A stretch of DNA of 64,000 nucleotides from Couchioplanes caeruleus (lineage in GTDB: Bacteria > Actinomycetota > Actinomycetes > Mycobacteriales > Micromonosporaceae): contig NZ_CP092183.1 of NCBI RefSeq assembly GCF_023499255.1, positions 3,530,501 to 3,594,500 of the forward strand. The letters are read 5' to 3'. Positions 26,236 through 35,064 of the stretch are shown here, one piece after another (the first letter of the stretch is position 1; every line of letters begins with the position of its first letter). The notes under the pieces were generated by a model that searched no databases, was not told where the DNA came from, and saw nothing but the letters and a program-made list of their open reading frames with translations. The position numbers and the translations under genes were made by a program.

Positions 26236-26700
26236 CGCCGTAGCCGGTGCGCGGCCGGCGCGCCGGGCGAGGACCCGCAGGCGGCGTTCGACGACCTGGT
26301 CGACGTGCAGGGCGATCCAGCCGCACACGACGGCCAGGGGCAGCTCGAGCAGCACGGCGGACGCGACGGCCGACGCCACCTCCCCGGGCCCGGACGTGGT
26401 GACGTCGAACCAGGCGTCCACCACGAGCACGGTTGCGGTGGCCGCGGCCAGGAGCCCGACCTGCCGCGAGCCGCGCCAGGCTAGCAGCGCGGTGGCCAGC
26501 AGCAACGCGACGAGCAGCAGGTCGAAACCGACCCAGGCCACCCGGTAGTGCTGTGCGCTGGCCTGTCCCGGCAGCGACACCGCCAGGTAGGCGGTCCAGG
26601 GCACGGTGGCGGCGCCGAGCGCGGCGAACACCGGCGCCACCCACCGGGGTACGGGCCGCAGCGTGACGGTGTCGCGGGCGGTGTCGTCCGGTGCGGGCAT
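26209..26700 (-). CDS. Four-helix membrane protein of unknown function
   Basis: 163 residues, start ATG 26700 after GGTGG. Four membrane segments (about 20-42, 54-78, 84-104, 118-138) with short loops and the pattern VPWTAYLAVSLP...HYRVAWVGFD and VVDAWFDVTTS, which I associate with a conserved actinobacterial membrane family without known role. The C-terminal tail is arginine-rich. Its last 27 bases overlap the propeller gene convergently. Confidence 0.75.
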   Translation of the reverse strand: MPAPDDTARDTVTLRPVPRWVAPVFAALGAATVPWTAYLAVSLPGQASAQHYRVAWVGFDLLLVALLLATALLAWRGSRQVGLLAAATATVLVVDAWFDVTTSGPGEVASAVASAVLLELPLAVVCGWIALHVDQVVERRLRVLARRAGRAPATASRADRRRE

Positions 26701-26862
26701 CCACCCAGCATGCCACCGGTGAAAATCTCGAGATCGGAAAACCGGTGGGGGCACCTCCTCCGTCAAAAGTCATAGGGTCGTGCCCGAGGTCCCGACCAGG
26801 GGCCGAAGCCGGGAGGCCCGGATCGTGGGCAAGATGTGCGCCACGAGACGAGGAGGATGTCG

Positions 26863-28623
26863 ATGTCCGGGACACCCGGGGGAGTCACCGCCGTCGCCGA
26901 CCGGCCGGAGGCGGCGCGGGCGCGAGCCACCACGGTCACGCCGTGGCGGCCGCCGCCGTCGCGCGCCGTGGTCGCGCGGTGCGTGCAAGTGGTGGGCGCG
27001 CTCGACGCCGTCTTCGCGGTCCTGCCGTCCTGGCACCATCGGATGGCCTCGATGGCCCACCTGCTGCCGACCGCCGGGATGGTGACGGCTCGCGCGGCGA
27101 CGGCTGTGGTCGGCGTCCTGCTGGTGTACCTGGGCGCCGGGCTGCGCCGCGGCAAGCGGCGGGCGTGGCAGCTGGCCGCCTGGCTCTGCGGGCTCAGCAT
27201 CGGCCTGCACATGGTGAAGGCCTCCCCGGCGCCCGCGGTGGTGTCGGCCGTGCTGCTGCTGGTCCTGATCGTGGAACGGCACCGGTTCCGCGCCCGCGGA
27301 GACGTGGGGACCCGCTGGCGGGCGCTCGGCGTCTGTGCGGGCTTCATCGGTACGGGCTTCCTCCTCGGCCTCGTGGAGGTCGCTCTGCGCGCCGGTCAGA
27401 TCGCCGGGCCGGCCGGTCCGCTGCAGTGGGCCCAGCACGTGGCTCTGGGCATGGTCGGTGTCACCGGGCCGCTGCGCTTCGACCACCCGGCCACGACGAC
27501 CGCGGTGGACCTGACCACCGGGGCGTTCGGGCTGCTCGGCTTCGGCGTCGGCGCGGTTCTGCTGCTCCGGCCCGGCACGCGGCGCGCCGGCTGGGCCGAC
27601 GGCGAGGAGGCCCGCGTACGCGACCTGCTGTCGTGCCACGGGGACGCGGATTCGCTCGGATACTTCGCGTTGCGGCGCGACAAGTCGTTCATCTGGGCGC
27701 CGTCGCGGCGGGCGGCGGTGGCGTACCGGGTCGTCAACGGCGTGAGCCTGGCCTCCGGCGACCCGCTGGGCAACCCCGCGGCGTGGCCGGAAGCCATCGC
27801 GGCGTGGCTGTCCGACTGCGACGCCCACGGCTGGACGCCGGCGGTCCTCGCCTGCAGCACCACCGGCGGGACGGCGTACCGGCGGCTGGGTCTGGACGTT
27901 ATCGAACTGGGCGACGAAGCGGTGCTCGACGTGCCCGGCTTCTCGCTGCAGGGCCGGCCCATGCGGACGGTACGGCAGGCGGTGGCCCGCACGCGCCGCG
28001 CCGGCTACACCGTCGAGGTGGCGCGTCAGCGGGATCTCGACGACGCCGTGCTCGACGAGGCCCGTACCTGCGCCGGCGCCTTCCGGCACAGTTCCGTGGA
28101 GCGGGGCTACTCGATGGCGCTGTCCCGGTTCGGCGAGACGGGCGACGGCGACTGCCTGGTCGTGCTCTGCCGTGACGGCGAGGGCCGCGTACGCGGGCTC
28201 CTGCAGTTCGTGCCCTGGGGCGAGTCGGGGCTTTCGCTCGACCTGATGCGCGGCGACCGGAGTGCCGAGAACGGCATCACCGAGCTGATGATCACCAGTG
28301 CCGTGGAGTTCGCGGCGGCCTCGGGGATCCGGCGCATCTCGCTCAACTTCGCGATGCTGCGCTCGGTGCTGGCCCGGGCGGAGCAGCTCGGCGCCGGTCC
28401 CGTGACCCGGCTCTGGGCGCGGATCCTGCGGGCCTTCTCCGGCTGGTGGCAGATCGAGTCGCTGTACCGTGCCAACGCGAAGTACCAGCCGCAGTGGCAG
28501 CCGCGGTTCCTGTGCTTCCCGTCGGCGCGGGACCTGCCCCGCATCGCGGTGGCCGCGCTCAGCGCCGAGGCGTTCCTGCCGTCGGGACGCCGCCGGAGCG
28601 AGGACGGGCGCCGGTGCGACTGA
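26863..28623 (+). CDS. MprF-like aminoacyl-phosphatidylglycerol synthase (DUF2156)
   Basis: 586 residues. The start ATG 26863 is six bases after AGGAGG; the ATG at 26857 is too close to it. N-terminal half with about six membrane helices (about 40-245), then a cytoplasmic DUF2156 / lysyl-PG synthetase C-terminal domain (about 260-560) with DKSFIWAP, VNGVSLASGDPLG, QFVPWG, SLDLMRGD and ISLNFAMLRS. The family transfers an aminoacyl group from tRNA to phosphatidylglycerol, lowering surface charge and giving resistance to cationic peptides. The amino acid cannot be read from sequence. It leads an operon with two esterase-fold genes, the second of which could be the matching hydrolase. Confidence 0.85.
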   Translation: MSGTPGGVTAVADRPEAARARATTVTPWRPPPSRAVVARCVQVVGALDAVFAVLPSWHHRMASMAHLLPTAGMVTARAATAVVGVLLVYLGAGLRRGKRRAWQLAAWLCGLSIGLHMVKASPAPAVVSAVLLLVLIVERHRFRARGDVGTRWRALGVCAGFIGTGFLLGLVEVALRAGQIAGPAGPLQWAQHVALGMVGVTGPLRFDHPATTTAVDLTTGAFGLLGFGVGAVLLLRPGTRRAGWADGEEARVRDLLSCHGDADSLGYFALRRDKSFIWAPSRRAAVAYRVVNGVSLASGDPLGNPAAWPEAIAAWLSDCDAHGWTPAVLACSTTGGTAYRRLGLDVIELGDEAVLDVPGFSLQGRPMRTVRQAVARTRRAGYTVEVARQRDLDDAVLDEARTCAGAFRHSSVERGYSMALSRFGETGDGDCLVVLCRDGEGRVRGLLQFVPWGESGLSLDLMRGDRSAENGITELMITSAVEFAAASGIRRISLNFAMLRSVLARAEQLGAGPVTRLWARILRAFSGWWQIESLYRANAKYQPQWQPRFLCFPSARDLPRIAVAALSAEAFLPSGRRRSEDGRRCD

Positions 28624-29312
28624 CCGGGTTCCCGCTCATCCTGCTCGCCGGCGGCGCCGCGGTGGGCACCGTGGCCCTGACCGTACGGATGTGGCCGCGC
28701 GGAGGCCGGTGGCGGCCGCTGACCCGTACCGTGACGAGCGTCTGCGCCGAGCTCCTCGTGGTCCTCACGGTGGGGCTGGTGGTGAACCGCTACCAGAGCT
28801 TCTACCCCTCGTGGCAGGCGCTCAGCGGCGGCGACACCCGGCAGGTGACCGTCGGGGGTCCCGTCATGACCGGCCAGGAGGTGCCCGACTTCCGTACCGC
28901 GGCCGGGCGGTGGCACCTCAGGGCCGCGCCCCGGATCTCGGTCCCGGCGGATTACCCCGCTCGGCCCGGCGTCACCTTCCCGCTGCTGGTCGTGCTGCAC
29001 GCGCCGGCGGACGCGCAGGCGGTGCACGCGGCGGCGGCCCGTACCCCCGATGTGGTCGGTGTCGCCGTCGCGCCGACCGCCGCGACGTCACCGGCGGACG
29101 TCCGGTCCCTGCTCGACGAGGTACGGCGCAGCGTCCGCGTCAGCGACCACGGCTGGGCCGTCGTGACGGACCGGCCGCACCGGGCCCTGGCCGACCGCAT
29201 CGCGGGTCGCGACGGCACGGTCGTGACCACCACCGGCCGGGCGTGGCCGGCGACGCTGGCGGCCGCCGCCGGCGAGCTGCCGCCGCCGCTGACGGCACCC
29301 CTGCGGCCGTGA
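28614..29312 (+). CDS. Membrane-anchored esterase paralogue lacking the nucleophile
   Basis: 232 residues, GTG start overlapping the upstream stop. It has N-terminal helices and then a segment that follows the next protein: NRYQSFYPSW here against NRLTVAYPSW there, FPLLVVLHAP against FPVIEMFHGY. Where the neighbour has GWGLIGYSAGG, this one has GWAVVTDRPHR, so the catalytic serine is gone; the protein also stops before the Asp and His regions. It is probably a catalytically dead paralogue with a regulatory or structural role, or a decaying copy. The frame is intact and coupled by GTGA to the active copy. Confidence 0.7.
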   Translation: MRLTGFPLILLAGGAAVGTVALTVRMWPRGGRWRPLTRTVTSVCAELLVVLTVGLVVNRYQSFYPSWQALSGGDTRQVTVGGPVMTGQEVPDFRTAAGRWHLRAAPRISVPADYPARPGVTFPLLVVLHAPADAQAVHAAAARTPDVVGVAVAPTAATSPADVRSLLDEVRRSVRVSDHGWAVVTDRPHRALADRIAGRDGTVVTTTGRAWPATLAAAAGELPPPLTAPLRP

Positions 29313-30340
29313 CCATCGACGCCCCGGTCACCGTCGCGCTCGGCGCGGCGCTCACCGCCGCCGCCACCCTGGCCGCCGCTCTGCTCTGGGACCGGTTCCG
29401 CGCCGTCGGGAGGACCCTGCTCTGCGTCGTCGTCACGCTGCTGCTGAGCGCCACGTGCGCGCTGCAGCTGAACCGTCTGACGGTGGCGTACCCGTCCTGG
29501 TCGGCGCTGGTGGCCGCGCCGTCGCAGGAGCCTGCGCTGTCGACCGGCCTGCCCGTCCGGCCCGGGGGCGGCCGGCTGCTGACCGTCATGGTGCCCGGCC
29601 GGGCGAGCGGCCTGACGCTGACGATGGGCGTCTACCTGCCGGCCGCCTACGACTCGCCGGAGGGAGCGGGCCGCCGGTTCCCCGTCATCGAGATGTTCCA
29701 CGGCTACCCCGGATCCCCCAGCACCTGGGTGCGGCGGCTGAAGGTCGTCCAGCACCTCGACGAGGAGATCCTCGCGGGCCGGATGGCGCCGACGGTGGTG
29801 CTGCTGCCGTACCAGACGCCCCGGAGGCTGCTGGACACCGAGTGCACCAACCTCGCCCGAGGCCCGCAGACCGAGACGTTCCTCACCGAGGACGTCGCGG
29901 CCTACGCCACCACGCATTACCGGGTACGCACGGACCGCGCCGGCTGGGGACTCATCGGGTATTCGGCGGGAGGCTTCTGCGCCATGAACCTGGCCCTGCG
30001 CCACCCGCATCGGTACGCGGCGGCGGCGTCGCTGTCCGGCGATGCGGGCCCGGGCATCGCGGTCGGCGACGGGAGCGAGAACACCACCAACAACGTCGCC
30101 TGGCGCCTGCAGCACCTGCCCCAGCCGCGCGTCGCCTTCTACGTGGCCTGGGCCGCCGACGACCGCGAGTCCCGCGACGGTTCCCGCGCCGTCGTCCGCC
30201 TGGCCCGGCCACCGCTGACCGTCACGGCGGTCGAGCTGCCCGGCGGCGGTCACAGCCACTCGCTGTGGCGGCGGATGGAGAGCCCCGCGCTCGACTGGCT
30301 GTCCGGGCGCCTCGCCCGCGCCGTCCCGGTCACCGGCTAG
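29309..30340 (+). CDS. Membrane-anchored alpha/beta-hydrolase esterase
   Basis: 343 residues. Two or three N-terminal membrane helices (about 5-60), then an extracytoplasmic esterase domain of the esterase-D/mycolyltransferase-like type: MFHGYPGSPSTW oxyanion loop, nucleophile in GYSAGGF (near 216), acid in WAADDRESRDGS and histidine in GGGHSHSLW. Since it follows an MprF-like gene, a role as aminoacyl-phosphatidylglycerol hydrolase is plausible; such synthase/hydrolase pairs are known in corynebacteria. General lipid or surface esterase activity is the alternative. Confidence 0.82.
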   Translation: MTIDAPVTVALGAALTAAATLAAALLWDRFRAVGRTLLCVVVTLLLSATCALQLNRLTVAYPSWSALVAAPSQEPALSTGLPVRPGGGRLLTVMVPGRASGLTLTMGVYLPAAYDSPEGAGRRFPVIEMFHGYPGSPSTWVRRLKVVQHLDEEILAGRMAPTVVLLPYQTPRRLLDTECTNLARGPQTETFLTEDVAAYATTHYRVRTDRAGWGLIGYSAGGFCAMNLALRHPHRYAAAASLSGDAGPGIAVGDGSENTTNNVAWRLQHLPQPRVAFYVAWAADDRESRDGSRAVVRLARPPLTVTAVELPGGGHSHSLWRRMESPALDWLSGRLARAVPVTG

Positions 30341-30410
30341 GGAGATGGTCCGGCGGGGAGGAGGCCTTCGACCCTGCCCGCCGGACCGATCTCTGGCGAG
30401 ACTCGTGATC

Positions 30411-31415
30411 ATGGGCGTGGCATGGCGGGCGGGATGGCGGCCGACGCGGGCGGACGGGCTCGCCGCGCTGGTCGAGCTCGTCCTGACCACGGCGTTCATG
30501 ACGGTTGTCTTCTCGCTCGTGCGGTGGGGGATCGGCACGATGGCGCCGGACGCCACGGTCACCGAGCTGCGGGTCCGCGTGGTCGTCGTGTCCGCGCTGG
30601 TCGGCCTGGTCATCGTCGGGTTCGCGACCTCCGCGCCCGGACGCTTCAGCGGCGCCCACATGAATCCGGCGATCACCCTGGGGCTCTTCGCGTACGGCTC
30701 CGTGCCGGGCCGGCGGGTCCTGCCGTACCTGGCGGCCCAGGGCACCGGTTCGCTCGCCGCCGCCGCCGTCACCAGGCTCGTCTGGGGTCCCGCGGTGTCC
30801 GGGCCGTCCGTGCGCTGGACGGTCGTGCAGCCGGGACCGGGCTGGTCCGCAGCGGCTGTCGCGGTGGCCGAGGCGGCCACGCTGGCGGTCATCGTGGCGG
30901 TGCTGCGCGGGGCGCCGGTCCGCCGGCCGGCATGGCCGCTGATCTGGATCGTGGGCGGCCTGTTCGGGCTGCAGGGAGCCCTGCTCGGCACGCTCACCGG
31001 AGGCTCCGCCAATCCCGTACGGCAGCTGGGGCCGGCCCTGTTCTCCGGTGAGCTCCGCCTGCTCGCCGTCTACCTGCTCGCACCGATCGCGGGCGGGGTG
31101 CTCGCCGGAGTCCTCGCGTCGAAGCTCCTAGCCGAAGACCGAGGCCGCCCACTCCGGGTGGTCGACGAACGGGTTCCGGTTGTGCTGGTACGTGCTGTAG
31201 ATCGTGTCGTTGCGCCGCTTCTCGAAGGCGTCCGGCGGATCCTGGGCGCTCCACTGCAGCAGCACCGACAGGCGGCCGAGCCGGGGCGCCGTACCGCCGC
31301 TGGTGGCGTCGTCGATCTCGAGGTCGGGGTAGCCGTCGCCACCCTCGTAGCGGACCGCCATGTAGAAGATCATGCGGGCCACGTCGCCCTTGACCGCGGC
31401 GCGCGGCTCCCATGA
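30411..31415 (+). CDS. Aquaporin/MIP-family channel with antisense-overlapping tail
   Basis: Six-helix MIP fold in about residues 1-238. First pore loop GAHMNPAITLG (NPA, near 80); second loop GSANPVRQLGPAL (NPV followed by the selectivity arginine, near 205). The family passes water or small neutral solutes such as glycerol. MIP proteins normally end near 230-250 residues, but here the frame stays open to 31415 (334 residues), reading 288 bases antisense through the 3' end of the endonuclease gene. The last 96 residues look like antisense translation. The stop may have been lost, or the tail may be real. Start ATG 30411; GTG 30405 is an alternative. Confidence 0.75.
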   Translation: MGVAWRAGWRPTRADGLAALVELVLTTAFMTVVFSLVRWGIGTMAPDATVTELRVRVVVVSALVGLVIVGFATSAPGRFSGAHMNPAITLGLFAYGSVPGRRVLPYLAAQGTGSLAAAAVTRLVWGPAVSGPSVRWTVVQPGPGWSAAAVAVAEAATLAVIVAVLRGAPVRRPAWPLIWIVGGLFGLQGALLGTLTGGSANPVRQLGPALFSGELRLLAVYLLAPIAGGVLAGVLASKLLAEDRGRPLRVVDERVPVVLVRAVDRVVAPLLEGVRRILGAPLQQHRQAAEPGRRTAAGGVVDLEVGVAVATLVADRHVEDHAGHVALDRGARLP

Positions 31416-32297
31416 GTCGGAGTCCGTACGGTTGCCCGGCGCGTCGGCGACCGCCGTACCCCCGGCGTCGAAGTCCTTGTTGTCGCGCTCGCTGTTGACG
31501 TGGACGTCCTCGGGGCGCAGGTGGTGCAGGTCCGTGCCGGGGCCGTTGGTGGTGCCGAAGTCGCCGTGGGACTTGGCCCAGACGTGTTCGCGGTTCCAGT
31601 CGCCCTGGTCGCCGCCGTTGAGGGTCTTGGACCGGCTGATCCCCGAGTACACCAGGATCACGTTCGACGGGTTCGCCGGATCCTGATCGGTGACCTTGAG
31701 CGCGTTCCACACCGCGTCGTACGACAGGGTCGTCACCCCGGTGGAGATGATCCCGTGCAGGGCGCTCTTCAGGCTCGCCCCCGACTTGCCGGCCGCGGCC
31801 GCGTAGTAGGCGTCGGCGGAACCGGTAGGCGCCGGAGTGGGGGTGGGGGAGCCCGTGCCGAAACTCATCGCGGTCGGCGACTTGAGCCCCGGATGAGAGA
31901 AGTACGCCGCGAGCGACCCGGTCACCGTGAGTACCGCGCCGACCCGGCCCGGGTTGCTCTGCAGGCCGAAACCCGCCCGGTACGCGCTGGTGACCTGGAC
32001 GTACAGCATCCTGCCGGTGTCCCGCTCGCCGGCGCTGTCGGCGATGGCCAGCGCGGTGTCGGCGGTGAAGCCGGTGAAGAGCACCGTGCTGGTGGCGGTC
32101 GGCTGGCCGACGACGTAGCCGCGGACGGTCCCGGTGCCACCCTGACCGCTGATCGCCTGCGCGACGGTCAACGTCGTGGCAGCCACCGGCTGCATCCCGG
32201 CCGGGCCGCGCACGAACGTGAGCAGCAGGGCGAACAGTCCGAGCATGGCGGGCATCGTGAGCGCCGCGGCGCGCCGGTGCGACGAAGGTCCGGGCAT
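31128..32297 (-). CDS. Secreted endonuclease I family nuclease with OB-like domain
   Basis: 389 residues. Signal peptide in the first 40 residues (two possible ATG starts, 32297 and 32255). An OB-fold-like domain follows (TVRGYVVGQP, about 48-145), then a Pro/Thr linker, then the endonuclease I catalytic domain (about 160-389) with WNREHVWAKSHG, GTDLHHLRPED, NSERDNKDF and RNDTIYSTYQHNRNPF. These are metal-dependent extracellular DNases/RNases used for nutrient scavenging or biofilm DNA. The protein ends naturally at HPEW...FG, which supports its stop and makes the overlap with the aquaporin frame the odd one. Confidence 0.88.
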   Translation of the reverse strand: MPGPSSHRRAAALTMPAMLGLFALLLTFVRGPAGMQPVAATTLTVAQAISGQGGTGTVRGYVVGQPTATSTVLFTGFTADTALAIADSAGERDTGRMLYVQVTSAYRAGFGLQSNPGRVGAVLTVTGSLAAYFSHPGLKSPTAMSFGTGSPTPTPAPTGSADAYYAAAAGKSGASLKSALHGIISTGVTTLSYDAVWNALKVTDQDPANPSNVILVYSGISRSKTLNGGDQGDWNREHVWAKSHGDFGTTNGPGTDLHHLRPEDVHVNSERDNKDFDAGGTAVADAPGNRTDSDSWEPRAAVKGDVARMIFYMAVRYEGGDGYPDLEIDDATSGGTAPRLGRLSVLLQWSAQDPPDAFEKRRNDTIYSTYQHNRNPFVDHPEWAASVFG

Positions 32298-32377
32298 GAG
32301 CCCAGTATGGGAGGACGGCTGCGCGGCGGGGGCATACCAGCTTCGTCATACAACACGTCAGGGTGCCGGGAGTTCCC

Positions 32378-32953
32378 CTATCGGCTCACCGGCCGGCCGT
32401 CCGGTCCCGTCACGAAACCGAACTGAGCCATCGACCCGGAACGGTCGATCTCGTCCAGCACCTCGGGTGCGAAGCTGACCATCGGCGGCGTGCCAGCCCG
32501 TTCCCGCCATCCGCGCAGGGGCGCGGCCAGGTACTCGAGGTTGACCTCGCCGTTCTCGGTGTGGAACCCGCCACCCCGCTCGAAAAGAAGGATCAAGGGC
32601 TCGAACGGGTCTTCCAGCTCCGGCGGCACCGTGACGGCGGGCGCGGCCCGCAGGGCGGCCCAGTGCAGGATGAAGGGCGCCACCCGCGTGATCGCATTGC
32701 GCGTTCCGCTGCTCACGTCCCGCACGAGGGAATCGATCACCGTCTGATCGGCGCGGACGGAGGGGTCGACGCACTGCGCGATGTCAAAGAATGGTGACCG
32801 GGTGTCGCAGTCGTAGGCGTCGGCCCAGCGGGCGGCACGGCGGAAGTATTCGCGCAGCAGCGCGGCCTTGGACCACGCCTTGTCACCGCGTCGCTCGTAG
32901 TCGACGGCGCGGAGGCGGTCAGCCATGGCCTGAACGGCTTCGTCGGGTGTCAT
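32378..32953 (-). CDS. Probable immunity protein of the adjacent polymorphic toxin
   Basis: 191 residues, soluble, acidic, no signal peptide and no family I recognise. It starts within the stop of the toxin gene (ATGA), the usual toxin-immunity arrangement in actinobacterial polymorphic toxin loci. Visible features are an N-terminal helical region (DEAVQAMADRLRAVDYERRG) and a tryptophan/proline-rich middle. Function is inferred only from position; it could instead be an accessory protein. Confidence 0.6.
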   Translation of the reverse strand: MTPDEAVQAMADRLRAVDYERRGDKAWSKAALLREYFRRAARWADAYDCDTRSPFFDIAQCVDPSVRADQTVIDSLVRDVSSGTRNAITRVAPFILHWAALRAAPAVTVPPELEDPFEPLILLFERGGGFHTENGEVNLEYLAAPLRGWRERAGTPPMVSFAPEVLDEIDRSGSMAQFGFVTGPDGRPVSR

Positions 32954-34335
32954 CGGCTCAATCCTCTCAGAGCTGCGTCGACGATCTCGTCGAGGTTCGA
33001 GAGATCAGGGGCGATCTGCAGTCCGGAACTGTCGAGGCCGAACCTCTGCCAGTGTTCGAGCGCAGCCTGCGGCCGCCATTCGTTGGGCGCCAGATCATGT
33101 GCACCTGGATGATCCCGGCTGAGTATGCGCATGCCGTCCGCGTCAAAAGCGTCCGGGTGTGCGGACCGATAGGGCAGTCCCGCTTCCATCAGCCTGTTCT
33201 CGACGTACTCGTGAGCGGCGAGGTTGCGGAAACGGCTCAGGCCGTTCGAGTCCAGCGTGCCGTTCGTCGCGCCGTCCCAGAGATCGGCGATGTCGTCGTC
33301 CGGAGTGAAATAGCCGCGCTCCACTTGGTTGGGGCCGAGGGCGAGGTCGTGCTGCTCGACGAAGAGATTCTGGCGCATCCGTTCGAGGATCGCCGGGTCG
33401 ATGCCGGTGTTCGCAGCCGCTCGCGGTACATCTTCGGGACTGTGCCTGATGCGACGGTAAGCCTCGGCGGCGCGCTCGCTGTATCCCTCGCCGTCGTCGA
33501 TGAAATCGGACCCTCGAGGAAAGTCGTCGCGGAACTCGCTGCCGCCGGAGGGAGTCGCCGGACCGGAGCGGGAAAGCGCCCGGCTGCGCCCGCTCAGTCC
33601 GGTGAAGACCTCGGCAAGGTCGTCGAGCATCGGATGCAGCCGGCGCAGACTGCTCAGGAGGCCACGAATGAAGTGCTGAATCCTGTCAACCCACTTGGCC
33701 ACGAGGGTGGAGACCTGACCGACAACCACCGGCGTGGCGATTCCGAGTGTCAGCCCCTCCTCGGCCAACCACTGCGGGAGCCGAGCAGCGAGTGTGCCGA
33801 TGAAATCGGCGATCAGGTCCCGGACTATCCCGCGGACGAGGGCTACCAGCAGACCGGCGCCCTCGACCGCGTAGGAGATGCCCTGTGCCGCAGTGGCAAG
33901 ACCTTCCAGGACCTGTAGGTGCGTCTGAGCGTGCGCACGGTACGCCTCACCCGAAGCCCCGAACCACTCGGAGACCTCGGCGCTCAAGCGGTCGGCGTAC
34001 TCCTGCCGCGCTTGTTGCGTGAAGGCGGATACGTTCGACCAGGTGGCGGCGTGAGAAGCGACTTCATCGGCGTTCCTGGCGAGCCAGTCGAGCGCATCCT
34101 TGAGGGGCTTGACATGCTCCATGAGCCAGGAGACGCCCCAGGATGCCAGGGTTCCCAGCGGATCGACGGCCATGGACAGCATGTCCAGCGATGCGCCCAC
34201 GCCGCCCAGTGAGCCGTCGACCCAGCTGTTGCTTCGGATCCCGTTGGTGATGTCGGCAGCGTCCTCGACAAGACCGAGACCGGTGTACCACGTCGTGGAG
34301 TCATGACTTTGGGCAACGAGGGGGTTGCTGCTCAC
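32950..34335 (-). CDS. Polymorphic toxin with WXG100/ESX-like N-terminus
   Basis: 461 residues. The N-terminal half is helical (about 1-140) with SWGVSWLMEHVKPL and W/G turns like WXG100-type secretion regions. Two hydrophobic helices follow (about 150-185, 205-225), then a polar linker. The C-terminal domain (about 290-440) has GIDPAILERMRQNLF, HDLALGPNQ, DPDDDIADLW-like acidic turns and HEYVENRLM, a histidine/glutamate motif seen at the end of other bacterial toxins. It is probably a type VII-secreted antibacterial effector; the activity is not known to me. GTG start overlaps the upstream stop. Confidence 0.7.
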   Translation of the reverse strand: MSSNPLVAQSHDSTTWYTGLGLVEDAADITNGIRSNSWVDGSLGGVGASLDMLSMAVDPLGTLASWGVSWLMEHVKPLKDALDWLARNADEVASHAATWSNVSAFTQQARQEYADRLSAEVSEWFGASGEAYRAHAQTHLQVLEGLATAAQGISYAVEGAGLLVALVRGIVRDLIADFIGTLAARLPQWLAEEGLTLGIATPVVVGQVSTLVAKWVDRIQHFIRGLLSSLRRLHPMLDDLAEVFTGLSGRSRALSRSGPATPSGGSEFRDDFPRGSDFIDDGEGYSERAAEAYRRIRHSPEDVPRAAANTGIDPAILERMRQNLFVEQHDLALGPNQVERGYFTPDDDIADLWDGATNGTLDSNGLSRFRNLAAHEYVENRLMEAGLPYRSAHPDAFDADGMRILSRDHPGAHDLAPNEWRPQAALEHWQRFGLDSSGLQIAPDLSNLDEIVDAALRGLSR

Positions 34336-34664
34336 AGTGGCAAAGGTGGAGTCGGGCCGGTCGCCACCCGGACCCTGCCGGCCACGGCCTCGTCGGTGGT
34401 CGTGGTCTCGTCAGCGACGAGGCGCAGGTTGGCCGCCGTCTCCCGGAGCGCATCGTCGGCATCGTCCAGCGCGCCGATCGCCAACGAGAAGACGGGACTC
34501 AGCAGCCCGGGCAGGAATTGGCAGAGCTGGCCGTACGCCTCGGTGTCCATGGTGACCTGGCGGACCGCAGACCGGGCCAGGCGGACGGCGTCCGCGATCC
34601 CGTCGACGTTCGCGGCATGCTGCTGAGCCGCGGCCGCGGAAAAGCGCACCTCATCAGCGGCCAT
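34332..34664 (-). CDS. DUF2580/EspC-like ESX secretion-associated small protein
   Basis: 110 residues, all helical, no cysteine-rich or catalytic motif. Layout AAAAQQHAANVDGIADAVRLAR, a short turn, then DDADDALRETAANLRLVADE matches the WXG100-like DUF2580 family found next to YbaB genes and large WXG effectors. It is probably the secretion partner of the downstream toxin. The start is 11 bases inside the YbaB gene; the stop overlaps the toxin start (GTGA). Confidence 0.75.
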   Translation of the reverse strand: MAADEVRFSAAAAQQHAANVDGIADAVRLARSAVRQVTMDTEAYGQLCQFLPGLLSPVFSLAIGALDDADDALRETAANLRLVADETTTTDEAVAGRVRVATGPTPPLPL

Positions 34665-35064
34665 GGCGGTCCCTCTGCTCGTCGTTTAGGTCACCGTCGT
34701 CCGGGGCGGGAAACCGTTCGGCGTATGAATGCATCACCGCGCGTCCTGTCTCGGTGTCAACGCCGACCGTCTCGCGCACCTGCTCGGCGGCCTTGACGGA
34801 CAACTGCGCCTGTGCCCGGCGAACGAGCGACAGGATTTCACGGCTCAGCGCCGCACCGGTCAGAACTCGTGCGCGATCGTCGATATCGAGCCCGGTGATC
34901 TGGCCGGTCGCACCGACGGTGACGCTGACGAAACCGTCTGGGCTTCTCGCCTCACCCGTCAGGGTGGCGACCCGGCGGGACAGCTCCACCGCGCGTGCGG
35001 CCCGACCGTCGACACTGGCCACCCAAGAATCCAGCCACTCCTCGGCGTCATCGACGCTCCTCAC
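34654..35064 (-). CDS. YbaB/EbfC-family nucleoid-associated protein
   Basis: 136 residues, GTG start with GGGAGG 8 bases upstream. Central YbaB core: SPDGFVSVTVGATGQITGLDIDD (strands) flanked by helices (SRRVATLTGEA; SREILSLVRRAQ). YbaB proteins bind DNA as dimers. In actinobacteria, variants of this size commonly lead operons encoding DUF2580 proteins and polymorphic toxins, exactly as here, and may regulate them. It is the first gene of the four-gene operon. Confidence 0.8.
   Translation of the reverse strand: MRSVDDAEEWLDSWVASVDGRAARAVELSRRVATLTGEARSPDGFVSVTVGATGQITGLDIDDRARVLTGAALSREILSLVRRAQAQLSVKAAEQVRETVGVDTETGRAVMHSYAERFPAPDDGDLNDEQRDRHGR

Noticed and set aside
31128..31415. The antisense tail of the aquaporin as a separate functional domain
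   Set aside because: Composition is Arg/Val/Ala-rich like other shadows, and it mirrors a well-conserved nuclease C-terminus; kept only as an oddity.
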